Counted from the first letter of the stretch, positions 30,359 through 39,231 are shown. The stretch: DNA of 40,278 nt from an uncultured Eubacteriales bacterium (GCA_900549475.1 UROF01000022.1:1-40278); one strand, 5' to 3'. The notes: generated from the letters alone by a model not told the origin. Made by a program: numbers and translations.

Positions 30359-32248
30359 ATGAAACTGATCACTGTCGAGCAAATGGAAGCCGCTACCGAA
30401 AGACTGCTGGAAACCGGCCGTCAGGTAGGCGCCGACTCCTGGCAGCAGCGTGTCAAGAACCAGACGCCCCACTGCAAGTTCGGTGAGGAAGGTACCTGCT
30501 GCCGCATCTGCTCCATGGGTCCCTGCCGCATCACTCCCAAGGCCCCCAGAGGCATCTGCGGCTGCGACGTCCATGGCATCGTGGCCCGCAACTATCTGCG
30601 CTTCACCGCCGGCGGCTCCGCCACCCACTCCGATCACGGCCGTGAGATCTGCCACACCCTCTACCAGACCCGCGAGGGCGGCAATTACACCGTGAAGGAC
30701 CCCGAGAAGCTCAAGCGCATCGCCCATGAGTGGGGCGTGGAGACCGAGGGCAAGGACATCTATGACCTGGCCCATGAGATCGCCGAGATGGCCCTCATGG
30801 AGTACGGCAAGCCCTTTGGTACCCAGCGTTTCCTCAGCCGCGCTCCCGAGCATACCCAGAAGCTCTGGCACGATGCCGGCATCGAGCCCCGGGCTATCGA
30901 CCGCGAGGTGTCCCAGTCCCTGCACATGACCCATATGGGCTGCTCCTCCCTGCCGGAGGCTCTGATCCGTCAGTCCCTGCGCAGCGGCCTGAGCGACGGC
31001 TGGGGCGGTTCCATGTGTGGTACCGAGTTCTCCGACGTTATGTTCGGCACCCCCAAGCCTATTGACACTGAGGCCAACCTCGGCGTTATGGAGAAGGACA
31101 TGGTGAACATCGTGGTTCACGGCCATGATCCCTCCCTCTCCGAGATGATCGTCCACTATGCCCAGGATCCCGAGATGATCGCTCTGGCCAAGGAGCAGGG
31201 CGCCAAGGGCATCAACATCTGCGGCGTGTGCTGCACCGCCAACGAGGTTGCTATGCGTCACGGCATCCCCATGGCCGGTAACTTCCTCCAGCAGGAGAAC
31301 GTGGTCCTCACCGGCGCCTGCGAGGCCATCGTGGTGGATGTTCAGTGCATCTTCCCCGCTCTGGGCCCCCTGAGCAAGTGCTTCCACACCAAGTTCATCA
31401 CCACCTCTCCCGTGGCTCGTATGCCGGACTCCGACTTCATCGAGTTCCACGCTGAGAACGCCGGCGAGAACGCCAAGGCTATCGTTAAGCTGGCTGTGGA
31501 GAACTTCAAGAACCGGGATCAGGACCGCGTGTTCATCCCCGATATGAAGATCGAGGCCACTGTGGGTTACTCCGTAGAGGCCATCAAGAAGTGCCTGGAC
31601 GGCGTCACCAACACCCAGGTGGACGTCACCGGCACCACCAAGCCCCTGGTGGAGTGTGTCAAGTCCGGCGTTCTGCGGGGCGCTGTGGCCATGGTCGGCT
31701 GCAACAACCCCAAGGTCCGTCCTGACTACGCTCACATCGAGCTGATGAAGAAGCTCCTTGCCAACGACATCATCCTGGTGGTGTCCGGCTGCTCCGCTCA
31801 GGCTGCTGCCAAGGCCGGCCTCATGAGCAAGGAAGCCAAGGAGTTCTGCGGCGACGGCCTCAAGCGCGTGTGCGAGCTGGTGGGCATTCCTCCTGTCCTG
31901 CATATGGGCTCCTGCGTGGATATCTCCCGTATGATGATCCTGGCCAGTGACATTGCCAAGGATTCCGGCTGGAACATCTCCCAGATCCCCCTGGTGGGCT
32001 GCGCCCCCGAGTGGATGAGTGAGAAGGCCGTGTCCATCGGTAACTACGTGGTGGCCACCGGTATCGATACCTATCTGGGCGTGGATCCCTACACCAAGGG
32101 TTCTACCGAGGTAACCGAGCTGCTCCAGGGCGAGCACGGTATCAAGGATTGGGTCGAGGCCAACTTCACCGTGGAGCTGGATATTGAAAAGCTGGGCGAC
32201 AGGATGATTGAAGCCATCGAGGCCAAGCGCGCTGCCCTCGGCATCTGA
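30359..32248 (+). CDS. cooS: Anaerobic carbon monoxide dehydrogenase, catalytic subunit
   Basis: Ni-Fe enzyme interconverting CO and CO2. The 629-residue protein has all cluster ligands in place: Cys39 and Cys47 (D cluster at the dimer interface); Cys48, Cys51, Cys56 and one of Cys67/69 (B cluster); and for the Ni-Fe C cluster HGHDP at 254-258, GVCC around 288-292, VDVQCIF, VGCNNP, SGCSAQAAAKAG and MGSCVD. Codons are strongly biased to C-ending and CGC/CGT arginine, a sign of high expression. The ATG has no adjacent SD; AAAGGAG lies 39 nt upstream beyond a hairpin. With cooC and acsB it forms the carbonyl branch of the Wood-Ljungdahl pathway; alternatively it could work with the ferredoxin alone. 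Confidence 0.98.
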   Translation: MKLITVEQMEAATERLLETGRQVGADSWQQRVKNQTPHCKFGEEGTCCRICSMGPCRITPKAPRGICGCDVHGIVARNYLRFTAGGSATHSDHGREICHTLYQTREGGNYTVKDPEKLKRIAHEWGVETEGKDIYDLAHEIAEMALMEYGKPFGTQRFLSRAPEHTQKLWHDAGIEPRAIDREVSQSLHMTHMGCSSLPEALIRQSLRSGLSDGWGGSMCGTEFSDVMFGTPKPIDTEANLGVMEKDMVNIVVHGHDPSLSEMIVHYAQDPEMIALAKEQGAKGINICGVCCTANEVAMRHGIPMAGNFLQQENVVLTGACEAIVVDVQCIFPALGPLSKCFHTKFITTSPVARMPDSDFIEFHAENAGENAKAIVKLAVENFKNRDQDRVFIPDMKIEATVGYSVEAIKKCLDGVTNTQVDVTGTTKPLVECVKSGVLRGAVAMVGCNNPKVRPDYAHIELMKKLLANDIILVVSGCSAQAAAKAGLMSKEAKEFCGDGLKRVCELVGIPPVLHMGSCVDISRMMILASDIAKDSGWNISQIPLVGCAPEWMSEKAVSIGNYVVATGIDTYLGVDPYTKGSTEVTELLQGEHGIKDWVEANFTVELDIEKLGDRMIEAIEAKRAALGI

Positions 32249-32258
32249 TAGAACTGCT

Positions 32259-32320
32259 TCCGGCATGCGCCGGATCCCCTGCCCGCACGAGAATGTGCGG
32301 ATCGCAAAAGCCATTTTTGC
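32259..32320 (+). other. Three consecutive small hairpins between cooS and cooC
   Basis: TCCGGC-atgc-GCCGGA (32259-32274), CCGCAC/GTGCGG (32283-32300) and GCAAAA/TTTTGC (32304-32320) follow each other in the 103-nt intergenic part. They could slow RNases or partly terminate, keeping cooC mRNA lower than cooS. Confidence 0.55.
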
Positions 32321-32351
32321 CTGAGCCACAACGAAAGAAGGATTTCCAGAC

Positions 32352-33119
32352 ATGAAAGTTGCCATCACCGGCAAGGGCGGCGTGGGTAAGACCACCTTCG
32401 CCTCCACGCTGTGCCGGCTGTACGCCGCGGAGGGCCGCACGGTCCTAGCCGCGGATGTGGACCCCGACGCCAACCTGGGCCTGGCCCTGGGCTTCTCTGA
32501 GGAGGAGGTCAATGCCATCGTGCCCATCTCCAAGATGCGCAAGCTGGTGGAGGAGCGTACCGGGGCCAACGCCGCCAACAAGTTCTTTAAACTCAACCCC
32601 CAGGTCAGTGATATTCCGGATACATATGCCAAGGAGATCAACGGCGTAAAGCTGCTGGTCATGGGCACGGTGGAGACCGGCGGCAGCGGCTGCGTCTGCC
32701 CGGAGCACGTGATGCTCAAAGCCATTTTGTCCTCCCTGGTGTTCCGTAAGGACGACGTGGTGGTCATGGACATGGAGGCGGGACTGGAGCACCTGGGAAG
32801 AGGTACTGCCAGCATGATGGACCAGTTTGTGGTGGTCATCGAGCCCGGCGCCCGCAGCATCCAGACCTACGGTAAGGTCAAGGAGCTGGCGGCAGACCTG
32901 GGGATCACTAAGGTTCGGGTGGTAGCCAACAAGGTGCGCAGCGCTGAGGATGAGGCCTTTATCCGGGAAAGAATTCCCGAGGAGGATCTCCTGGGCTTTA
33001 TCCACTACAACGCCGAGGTCATCGACGCCGACCGCAACGGGAAGTCTCCCTATGACTTCAGCGCCGCGGCGGTGGAGGAGATCCGTGCGATCAAGGCGAA
33101 AATGGACGCCGAAAAATAA
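32352..33119 (+). CDS. cooC: CODH nickel-insertion ATPase CooC/AcsF
   Basis: A 255-residue MinD/SIMIBI-class ATPase that loads nickel into the C cluster of CODH (or, as AcsF, the A cluster of acetyl-CoA synthase). The deviant Walker A is GKGGVGKTT at about residues 7-15, with switch I DVDPDANLG. The dimer nickel-binding motif is CVC (Cys114 and Cys116) within GSGCVCPEH, matching CooC1 and AcsF. Walker B region is VVVMDMEAGLEHLGRG. Lying between cooS and acsB, it could serve both enzymes. SD GAAGGA is about 10 nt before the ATG. Confidence 0.96.
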   Translation: MKVAITGKGGVGKTTFASTLCRLYAAEGRTVLAADVDPDANLGLALGFSEEEVNAIVPISKMRKLVEERTGANAANKFFKLNPQVSDIPDTYAKEINGVKLLVMGTVETGGSGCVCPEHVMLKAILSSLVFRKDDVVVMDMEAGLEHLGRGTASMMDQFVVVIEPGARSIQTYGKVKELAADLGITKVRVVANKVRSAEDEAFIRERIPEEDLLGFIHYNAEVIDADRNGKSPYDFSAAAVEEIRAIKAKMDAEK

Positions 33120-33159
33120 TTACTTATGCTGAGAGCAATCGTAAGGAGTGAAACGTCAA

Positions 33160-35304
33160 ATGAAGACATTGTTCGAGAGAGTTTTCGCCGGTAACGACGA
33201 AATGTATGCTCTTGCGGTCAAGGCCGTTGACGAGGCCGTCGCCAAGCTGGGCGCCGACGCCCCCGCTACCTTTGGCGACACCGCATACAGCCTGCCCTGC
33301 CTCTATGCCATGACCGGCAAGAAGGTGGCTACCGTGGGCGAGGCCAAGGAGGCCCTGGAGACCACCATTAAGGATTTCATGACCCGCAACAACCGCACCA
33401 AGGATATCTTCACCTCCGGTGTGGCCACCGCTCTGTCCGCTGAGATGATCGAGCTGATGAAGTGGGCCACCCACGGCGGCTGCCCCTATGAGGAGCCTGT
33501 CATGGGTCACTTCACCGATGCCCAGGTCCGTGAGCTGGGCGTGCCTCTGGTTACCCGGGACATCCCCGGCGTGGCTGTCATCATCGGCGCTGCCCCCACC
33601 GCTGAGGAGGGCGTGGAGCTGGTGAAGGAGTACCAGTCCCAGGGTATCTTTGTCACCCTGGTGGGCGGTATCATTGACCAGTGCATCGAGAAGGGCGTGA
33701 AGCTGGGCTTCAACGTCCGCTGCGTGGCCCTGGGCCGTGATCTGAGCAGCGTGGCCCACGTGGTGAGCGTGGCCCTGCGTGCCGCCATTATTTTCGGCAG
33801 CACCGAGCCCGGCAACTACGAGGCTATGTGGCGTTACACCATGGACCGTGTGTTCGCCTTTGTCAACGCCTACGCTCCCGTAGACGACATGACCGTGGCC
33901 TGCGGCGCCGGTGCCATCCAGCTGGGCTTCCCCGTTATCACCAACGATACCGAGGAGAACAACATGTTCCGCGTGCCCAAGAGCCTCATTATCCAGGAGG
34001 ATACCAGCAAGTTCAATGCCACCTCCCTGGAGGCCCGCGACATCAAGATCAAGATCACCAAGATCGACATTCCTGTGGCCTTCTCCTCCGCCTTCGAGGG
34101 CGAGATCATCCGCCGCGGCGATATGCAGGTGGAGTTCGATGGTTCCCGTGTGGATGCTCTGGAGCTGGTGCGCAGCAAGGAGCTCAGCGAGATCGAGGAC
34201 CACAAGTTCACCCTCATCGGGCCCGATCTGGATGCTTTCGAGGTAGGCTCCAAGAACGCCATCTGCTTCATCGCCGATGTAGCCGGCAAGAACATGAGCA
34301 CCGACTTCGAGTCCGTGTTCGAGCGTAAGTTCCACGCCTATGTCAACTGCATGGAGGGTGTCATGCACACCGGCCAGCGTGACATGATCCGCATCCGTGT
34401 CAGCAAGTCTGCCTTTGAGGCCGGCCTGCGGCTGAAGGACTTCGCTGAGGTCCTCTATGCCAAGCTCAAGAGCGACTACGATGCTGTTATCGACAAGTGC
34501 CAGATCACCATTATCACCGATCCTGAGGAGTGCAAGAAGTTCCGCCATGAGGTGGCCATCCCCGCCTACGATAAGCGTGACGAGCGTCTGCAGAGCCTCA
34601 CCGATGAGAACGTGGATCAGTTCTACACCTGCATCATGTGCCAGTCCTTCTCTCCCAGCCACGTGTGCATAGTCACCCCCGAGCGTCTGGGCCTGTGCGG
34701 CGCTGTGAGCTGGCTGGACGCCAAGGCTACCAACGAGCTGGATCCCTCCGGCCCCTGCCAGATCGTTCCCAAGGCCCATGTCATCGACGAGAATGTGGGT
34801 CGCTGGGAAGAGGTCAACGAGGCTGTCAACAAGTACAGCCAGGGTGCTCTGGAGTCCGTTACCCTGTACTCCATCATGGAGGACCCCATGACCTCCTGCG
34901 GCTGCTTCGAGTGCATCTGCGGCATCGAGCCTTTCTCCAACGGTGTGGTCATCGTCAACCGTGAGCATGCGGGCATGACCCCCCTGGGCATGACCTTCTC
35001 CGAGATGGCCTCCATGACCGGCGGCGGCGTGCAGACCCCCGGCTTCATGGGCCACGGCAAGCACTTCATCGCTTCCAAGAAGTTCATGAAGGCTGAAGGC
35101 GGCCTGGGCCGTATCGTCTGGATGCCCAAGGCTCTGAAGGATCAGGTGGCCGAGCGCGTCAACGAGTCCGCCAAGGAGCTCTATGGCATCGACAACTTCT
35201 GCGATATGGTAGGCGATGAGACCATTGCTGAGGATCCTGAGACCTTGATGGCCTTCCTCACTGAGAAGGGCCACCCCGCTCTCAGCATGGATCCCCTGAT
35301 GTAA
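33160..35304 (+). CDS. acsB: Acetyl-CoA synthase, CODH/ACS complex AcsB
   Basis: Joins CO, a methyl group from the corrinoid protein and CoA to acetyl-CoA at the Ni-Ni-[4Fe-4S] A cluster. The 714-residue protein is full length. The A-cluster cysteines are 491, 494, 503, 513, 580 and 582 (CIMCQSF, HVC, GLCG, CGC); spacings of 3, 9, 10, 67 and 2 equal those of Moorella AcsB (506, 509, 518, 528, 595, 597). ATG 33160 is preferred over GTG 33148 by SD TAAGGAG. Codon bias is as strong as in cooS. The expected acsC, acsD and acsE genes do not follow. Confidence 0.98.
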   Translation: MKTLFERVFAGNDEMYALAVKAVDEAVAKLGADAPATFGDTAYSLPCLYAMTGKKVATVGEAKEALETTIKDFMTRNNRTKDIFTSGVATALSAEMIELMKWATHGGCPYEEPVMGHFTDAQVRELGVPLVTRDIPGVAVIIGAAPTAEEGVELVKEYQSQGIFVTLVGGIIDQCIEKGVKLGFNVRCVALGRDLSSVAHVVSVALRAAIIFGSTEPGNYEAMWRYTMDRVFAFVNAYAPVDDMTVACGAGAIQLGFPVITNDTEENNMFRVPKSLIIQEDTSKFNATSLEARDIKIKITKIDIPVAFSSAFEGEIIRRGDMQVEFDGSRVDALELVRSKELSEIEDHKFTLIGPDLDAFEVGSKNAICFIADVAGKNMSTDFESVFERKFHAYVNCMEGVMHTGQRDMIRIRVSKSAFEAGLRLKDFAEVLYAKLKSDYDAVIDKCQITIITDPEECKKFRHEVAIPAYDKRDERLQSLTDENVDQFYTCIMCQSFSPSHVCIVTPERLGLCGAVSWLDAKATNELDPSGPCQIVPKAHVIDENVGRWEEVNEAVNKYSQGALESVTLYSIMEDPMTSCGCFECICGIEPFSNGVVIVNREHAGMTPLGMTFSEMASMTGGGVQTPGFMGHGKHFIASKKFMKAEGGLGRIVWMPKALKDQVAERVNESAKELYGIDNFCDMVGDETIAEDPETLMAFLTEKGHPALSMDPLM

Positions 35305-35333
35305 TTTACCGCTTCTTTCTCTTGAATGATAGG

Positions 35334-35362
35334 GAGCCGTCCTCTTATAAAGAGGGCGGCTC
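35334..35362 (+). terminator. Hairpin at the end of the cooS-acsB operon
   Basis: GAGCCG-t-CCTCTT (35334-35346) pairs with AAGAGG-g-CGGCTC (35350-35362), 13 bp with a central G-U and a 3-nt loop. No T-run follows, so Rho or RNA-end stabilisation may be the role. Confidence 0.6.
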
Positions 35363-35439
35363 TCGCCATGCGCTGGAGGAGATGGCTGCAACAGAGGGGG
35401 AAATCTGTTGAAGATTGCCAGTTTCCGGCAAATCCTGTC

Positions 35440-35468
35440 TTGCAATGGCGGTTTCTGCATGCTATCAT
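35440..35468 (+). promoter_or_regulatory. Promoter of the PfkB-family kinase gene
   Basis: TTGCAA (35440-35445), 17-bp spacer, TATCAT (35463-35468). The predicted 5' UTR is only about 26 nt, a GT-rich stretch without a clear SD. Confidence 0.78.
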
Positions 35469-35500
35469 AATGTCACTATTGTGTGTGTGGTGTGTATACA

Positions 35501-36415
35501 ATGATTTATACGATTACAACGAATCCATCGCTGGATTATACGGTGGAGGCGGACCTGATTCCAGGACAAGTCAACCGTACCAGAAGCGAAGTGATCTATC
35601 CCGGTGGAAAAGGGATCAATGTATCCCTCTTTTTGCAGCGCCTTGGGATGGAGACTAAGGCATTGGGATTTGCTGCCGGAAGGATCGGACAGGCGATCCG
35701 GGATCTGCTCAATGACCTGGACTGTCCCCATGAACTGCTGGAACTGTCAGGCGGCGGTCAGAGCCGGATCAATGTAAAATTCAAGGGGACTCCGGAGACA
35801 GCAGTCAACGGCAGAGGCCCGGCTCTTCGCCAGGAGGACATGGACCGTCTGCTGGAGCGCCTGGAGGACATCAGCCCGGAGGACTGTGTGGTGCTTTCCG
35901 GGTGGGCACAGAGCATACCGTTCTATGTGTCTATTCTCCGCCGGGCTGTTGCCCGGGGATGCACAACGGTGCTGGACTGTACCGGCGAGGCGCTGTGGCA
36001 GTGTCTGCCTTGCCATCCCTTCCTGGTCAAGCCCAATCTGTCTGAATTGGGCGCCCTGTTCGGTGTGGACGATCTGGAGTACACCGAAGGGGTGGAACTG
36101 GCCCATCAGCTCCAGGTGGAAGGTGCCAGAAATGTGCTGGTCACCATGGGCGGCCGGGGAGCCTTTTTGCTTACAGAAGATGGCCAGCTGTATCTGGCCA
36201 ACGCCTGCTGCGGACAGGTCCGTAATACGGTGGGCTCGGGAGATTCTCTGGTGGCAGGCTTTCTGACCGGACTGAAGCAGACAGAAGATTTCGGAAAGGC
36301 ATTGCAGCTGGGCGTGGCCTCAGGCTGCGCCACCGCCTTCAACGACTGGCTGGGTACCCGGGAGGAGACTATGGCCCTTCTGAACAGCATCCGGGTGGAG
36401 AAAATGCCTTTTTGA
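35501..36415 (+). CDS. PfkB-family sugar-phosphate kinase (FruK/LacC-like)
   Basis: A 304-residue ribokinase-fold enzyme that phosphorylates a sugar phosphate, most likely fructose 1-phosphate or tagatose 6-phosphate. The start MIYTITTNPSLDYTV is typical of FruK/LacC. Substrate region YPGGKGINVSLFLQRLG and the C-terminal ATP/catalytic motif NTVGSGDSLVAGFLTG (catalytic Asp) are intact. No PTS gene or regulator adjoins, so the substrate cannot be settled. The ATG at 35501 has only GGTG-like complementarity upstream instead of a good SD. An extra upstream in-frame start is inside the presumed 5' UTR and not supported. Confidence 0.9.
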   Translation: MIYTITTNPSLDYTVEADLIPGQVNRTRSEVIYPGGKGINVSLFLQRLGMETKALGFAAGRIGQAIRDLLNDLDCPHELLELSGGGQSRINVKFKGTPETAVNGRGPALRQEDMDRLLERLEDISPEDCVVLSGWAQSIPFYVSILRRAVARGCTTVLDCTGEALWQCLPCHPFLVKPNLSELGALFGVDDLEYTEGVELAHQLQVEGARNVLVTMGGRGAFLLTEDGQLYLANACCGQVRNTVGSGDSLVAGFLTGLKQTEDFGKALQLGVASGCATAFNDWLGTREETMALLNSIRVEKMPF

Positions 36416-36458
36416 TTCTGGCAGCGGCAGCGCTTTGGAACAAAATATATGAAGAAAT

Positions 36459-36497
36459 AAACCTCGTACGGTCTTTTGCCGTACGAGGTTTGTTTTT
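36459..36497. terminator. Bidirectional terminator between convergent genes
   Basis: AAACCTCGTACGG (36459-36471) pairs with CCGTACGAGGTTT (36479-36491) perfectly, 7-nt loop, followed by GTTTTT; A-rich on the other side serves the minus strand glpP. Confidence 0.95.
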
Positions 36498-36520
36498 ACT
36501 CCTGGGAAAGAAAACTGGGA

Positions 36521-37087
36521 TTAGAGCTGCCAGACCTGCTCATTGGTGGAGGATACCGCCAAAGCGCCGGCGCTGAGCGCCTCCATTACATCGTTCTTAT
36601 CCATGATGAGGCCACCACAGATCAGAGGGATACGGGTGGCGGCAGCAATACGGGAAATCACCTTGGGCATGATCCCCGGCAGGATCTCCACCATGTCCGG
36701 CTGTGCTGCGGCCGCGGCAGGCCGGACATTTTCCAGGGAGAGGGAGTCAAAGACAAAAAAGCGCAGAATGGTGAAAAGTCCCAGCTCCCGGCCCCGGCGG
36801 ATGAAAGAGGGACGGGTACTGATAATGCCGTCGGCTTTGCAGAAGGAGGCCACATAGTCTACAGCTACCTCCTTGGCCCCCAGACCGGTAATGAGATCGG
36901 TATGGACAATAGCCAGTTTTCCCGCCTGATGAAGCCGATCAACCGAGCGGGGGAGTGTACAAAGATCGCCGTAGAGGAGAAAGACCACCCGGTTGTCCCG
37001 GGTTAGAACATGCTCCAGGCCGTCGTTATTTTTCACGGCGGCAATGATGGGGTTCTGCTCAATCATTCCCAAGATATTTCCTGACAT
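36521..37087 (-). CDS. glpP: Glycerol-3-phosphate-responsive antiterminator GlpP
   Basis: A 188-residue RNA-binding regulator that, with glycerol 3-phosphate, lets transcription pass terminators in front of glycerol genes. It has the TIM-barrel-like family segments NPIIAAVKNNDGLEHVL, VVFLLYGDLCTL, HTDLITGLG, DGIISTRPSFI, VEILPGIMPKVISRI and ICGGLIMDKNDV. It begins 5 nt after glpK, so both are one transcript, unlike Bacillus where glpP precedes glpF-glpK. I see no obvious terminator in the glpK leader, so its target may be elsewhere. Confidence 0.95.
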   Translation of the reverse strand: MSGNILGMIEQNPIIAAVKNNDGLEHVLTRDNRVVFLLYGDLCTLPRSVDRLHQAGKLAIVHTDLITGLGAKEVAVDYVASFCKADGIISTRPSFIRRGRELGLFTILRFFVFDSLSLENVRPAAAAAQPDMVEILPGIMPKVISRIAAATRIPLICGGLIMDKNDVMEALSAGALAVSSTNEQVWQL

Positions 37088-37092
37088 AGCGT

Positions 37093-38586
37093 TTACTCCC
37101 TGGCCCAGTCAAAAGAGCGCTTGACAGCCCGTTCCCAGCCCCGGACTTTTTCGTCCCGCTGGGCGGGGGAGATGGAGGGGGTAAAGGTCCGGTCCACGGC
37201 CCAGTTGCGGATCACATCGGCCTTGTCGGACCAATATCCTACTGCGAGACCTGCCAGGTAGGCCGCCCCCAGTGCGGTAGTCTCTACGCAGACGGGACGA
37301 TTGACGGTGGCCTGCAGGATATCTGCCTGGAGCTGCATGAGTACATTGTTGGCGCTGGCGCCGCCGTCCACCTTCAGGGAGGTGAGGTCGATGCCGGAAT
37401 CCGCTTTCATGGCAGTGAGGACATCAGCGACCTGGTAGGCAATGGACTCCAGGGTAGCCCGTATGATGTGATTTTTGTTGACACCCCGGGTAAGTCCTAC
37501 GATGGCGCCCCGGGCATACTGATCCCAGTAGGGAGCACCCAGGCCGGTGAAGGCCGGGACTACGTAACAGCCGTTGGTATCGGGCACTTTGCTGGCGTGG
37601 TATTCACTGTCGGCGGCGGATTCAATGAGCCGCATCTCGTCCCGCAGCCACTGGATGGCAGCGCCCGCCACGAAGATGGAGCCTTCCAGGGCATAGTTTA
37701 CCGTACCGTCCAGTCCCCAGGCAATGGTAGTTACCAGTCCATTTTGGGAAAAGACAGGCTTTTCTCCGGTATTCATCAACAGGAAACAGCCGGTACCATA
37801 GGTGTTCTTCGCCTGGCCGGAGGTAAAGCAGGTCTGCCCGAAAAGGGCGGCCTGCTGATCTCCGGCGGCACCGGCAATGGGGATCGGGGCGCCGAAAAAG
37901 CCGGGGTCTGTGGTGCCGTAAACGCAGCTGCTGGGCATCGGTGCAGGCAGCAGGGAAGCGGGAATATCCATGGCCCGGAGAATATCATCATCCCACGATA
38001 GGGTATTGATGTTAAAGAGCATGGTCCGGGATGCGTTGGAGTAGTCTGTCACATGGACCTTTCCGCCGGTGAGTCGCCAGATGAGCCATGTCTCCACGGT
38101 GCCGAACAGCAGTTCACCGCGCTTGGCTCGTTCCCGGGCACCGGGAATATTGTCCAGAATCCACTTCAGCTTGGGACCAGAAAAGTAAGCGTCCACTACC
38201 AGACCGGTTTTTTGACGGATGGTATCGGCGTGGCCGGATGCTTTCAGCTGGTCACAGTAGGCGCTGGTCCGGCGGCACTGCCAGACAATAGCATTGCATA
38301 CCGGCTCCCCAGTGGCTTTATCCCAGACGATGGTGGTCTCCCGCTGGTTGGTAATGCCGATAGCGGCAATGTCTGCGGCGGTAGCGCCGATCTTGCCCAT
38401 GGCCTCGACTGCCACACCCAGTTGAGTCGCCCAGATCTCATTGGCGTCGTGTTCCACCCAGCCGGGCTTGGGAAAAATCTGTGTAAATTCCTTTTGCGCC
38501 GCACTGCAGATCTGCCCCTGCTGGTTGAACAGGATGCAGCGGTTACTGGTGGTCCCGGCGTCAAAGGACATGATATATTTGGCCAT
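37093..38586 (-). CDS. glpK: Glycerol kinase
   Basis: Phosphorylates glycerol to glycerol 3-phosphate with ATP. The 497-residue protein matches the family length and the FGGY kinase pattern: MSFDAGTTSNRCILF at the N-terminal phosphate loop, GITNQRETTIVWDKATG, NAIVWQCRRT, a central LIWRLTGGKVHVTDYSNASR (substrate Asp), and C-terminal GLGAPYWDQYARGAIVGLTRG and KVDGGASANNVLMQ. SD AAGGAG is about 10 nt before ATG. Its product is also the ligand for GlpP encoded downstream. No good sigma-A promoter is visible in the 204-bp space shared with sigK. Confidence 0.98.
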   Translation of the reverse strand: MAKYIMSFDAGTTSNRCILFNQQGQICSAAQKEFTQIFPKPGWVEHDANEIWATQLGVAVEAMGKIGATAADIAAIGITNQRETTIVWDKATGEPVCNAIVWQCRRTSAYCDQLKASGHADTIRQKTGLVVDAYFSGPKLKWILDNIPGARERAKRGELLFGTVETWLIWRLTGGKVHVTDYSNASRTMLFNINTLSWDDDILRAMDIPASLLPAPMPSSCVYGTTDPGFFGAPIPIAGAAGDQQAALFGQTCFTSGQAKNTYGTGCFLLMNTGEKPVFSQNGLVTTIAWGLDGTVNYALEGSIFVAGAAIQWLRDEMRLIESAADSEYHASKVPDTNGCYVVPAFTGLGAPYWDQYARGAIVGLTRGVNKNHIIRATLESIAYQVADVLTAMKADSGIDLTSLKVDGGASANNVLMQLQADILQATVNRPVCVETTALGAAYLAGLAVGYWSDKADVIRNWAVDRTFTPSISPAQRDEKVRGWERAVKRSFDWARE

Positions 38587-38790
38587 ATTGGATTCGCTCC
38601 TTCAAAGTATGTAAGGGATGTATCTATACCATAGCATAATGTGCCTAAATTGGGAAGGAAAAAATGCTTTTGAATCGTGTACTTTACTCAAATTTATAAT
38701 ATGAAGCGGGAATCAGGAAGCTGGTTTTCTTTGTTATAGGGTATAGGGACATCCACAAAGGACATAGGTTGAGGGGAAGGGAGGAATACC

Positions 38791-39231
38791 ATGCTGACTA
38801 CCGCAATGCTCTTGCTGAAAAGCAGCTTGTTCTTGTCTCTGCATCTTTCCGGCAGTTTGAGTTCTTTCCCCAAACCGCTGAGTGCAGAGGAGGAACAGGA
38901 GTATCTGGCACGTTGGTCTCAAGGCGATCTGGAGGCCAGAAATGTTCTGATCGAAAGAAATATGCGTCTGGTTGCCCATATTATCAAAAAATACTACACG
39001 CAAAGCGTGGAACAGGATGATCTGATCTCCATCGGGACCATCGGGCTGATCAAGGGGATCTCCAGTTATCGGCCGGAAAAGAATGTCCGCCTTGCCACCT
39101 ATGCAGCCAGATGTATTGAAAATGCTATACTATCGCAGCGGAACAAATTGGATTTGGAGGCGAAAACTTCGCATCATGTTGCGAAAAATGGAGCGTATTC
39201 TGTTACCTATGCGGACACAGGTATGTCATGA
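38791..39231 (+). pseudogene. sigK: Pro-sigma-K, N-terminal half, interrupted
   Basis: Mother-cell sporulation sigma factor. The first 111 residues are true sigma-K: a hydrophobic pro-sequence (MLTTAMLLLKSSLFLSLHL), FPKPLSAEEE, then region 1.2/2.1-2.2 (LEARNVLIERNMRLVAHIIKKY, DLISIGTIGLIKGI, RLATYAARCIEN). At Glu-Asn (39118-39123) homology stops; Bacillus continues EILMHLR, but here 35 unrelated residues lead to TGA. Regions 2.3-4 are missing, so the product cannot work unless the second half is rejoined. The break is at the site where the Bacillus skin element splits sigK. SD GGGAGG precedes ATG. A sigma-E-like promoter (GTATAGG ... CATAGGTT) may be present near 38750-38775, weakly supported. 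Confidence 0.88.

Noticed and set aside
30283..30486. A short + strand frame starting before cooS that uses the AAAGGAG at 30313
   Set aside because: Its ATG lies upstream of that SD and the frame runs out of phase through the start of cooS; no homology.
30269..32860. An 863-codon minus-strand frame opposite cooS/cooC, and a 778-codon one opposite acsB (33124-35460)
   Set aside because: Both mirror highly biased sense genes; the low-complexity Gly/His/Leu/Ala products are typical antisense shadows and lack SD.
38587..38790. GlpP-responsive terminator/antiterminator in the glpK leader
   Set aside because: I found no hairpin followed by a T-run between the likely start and the glpK ATG on the minus strand.
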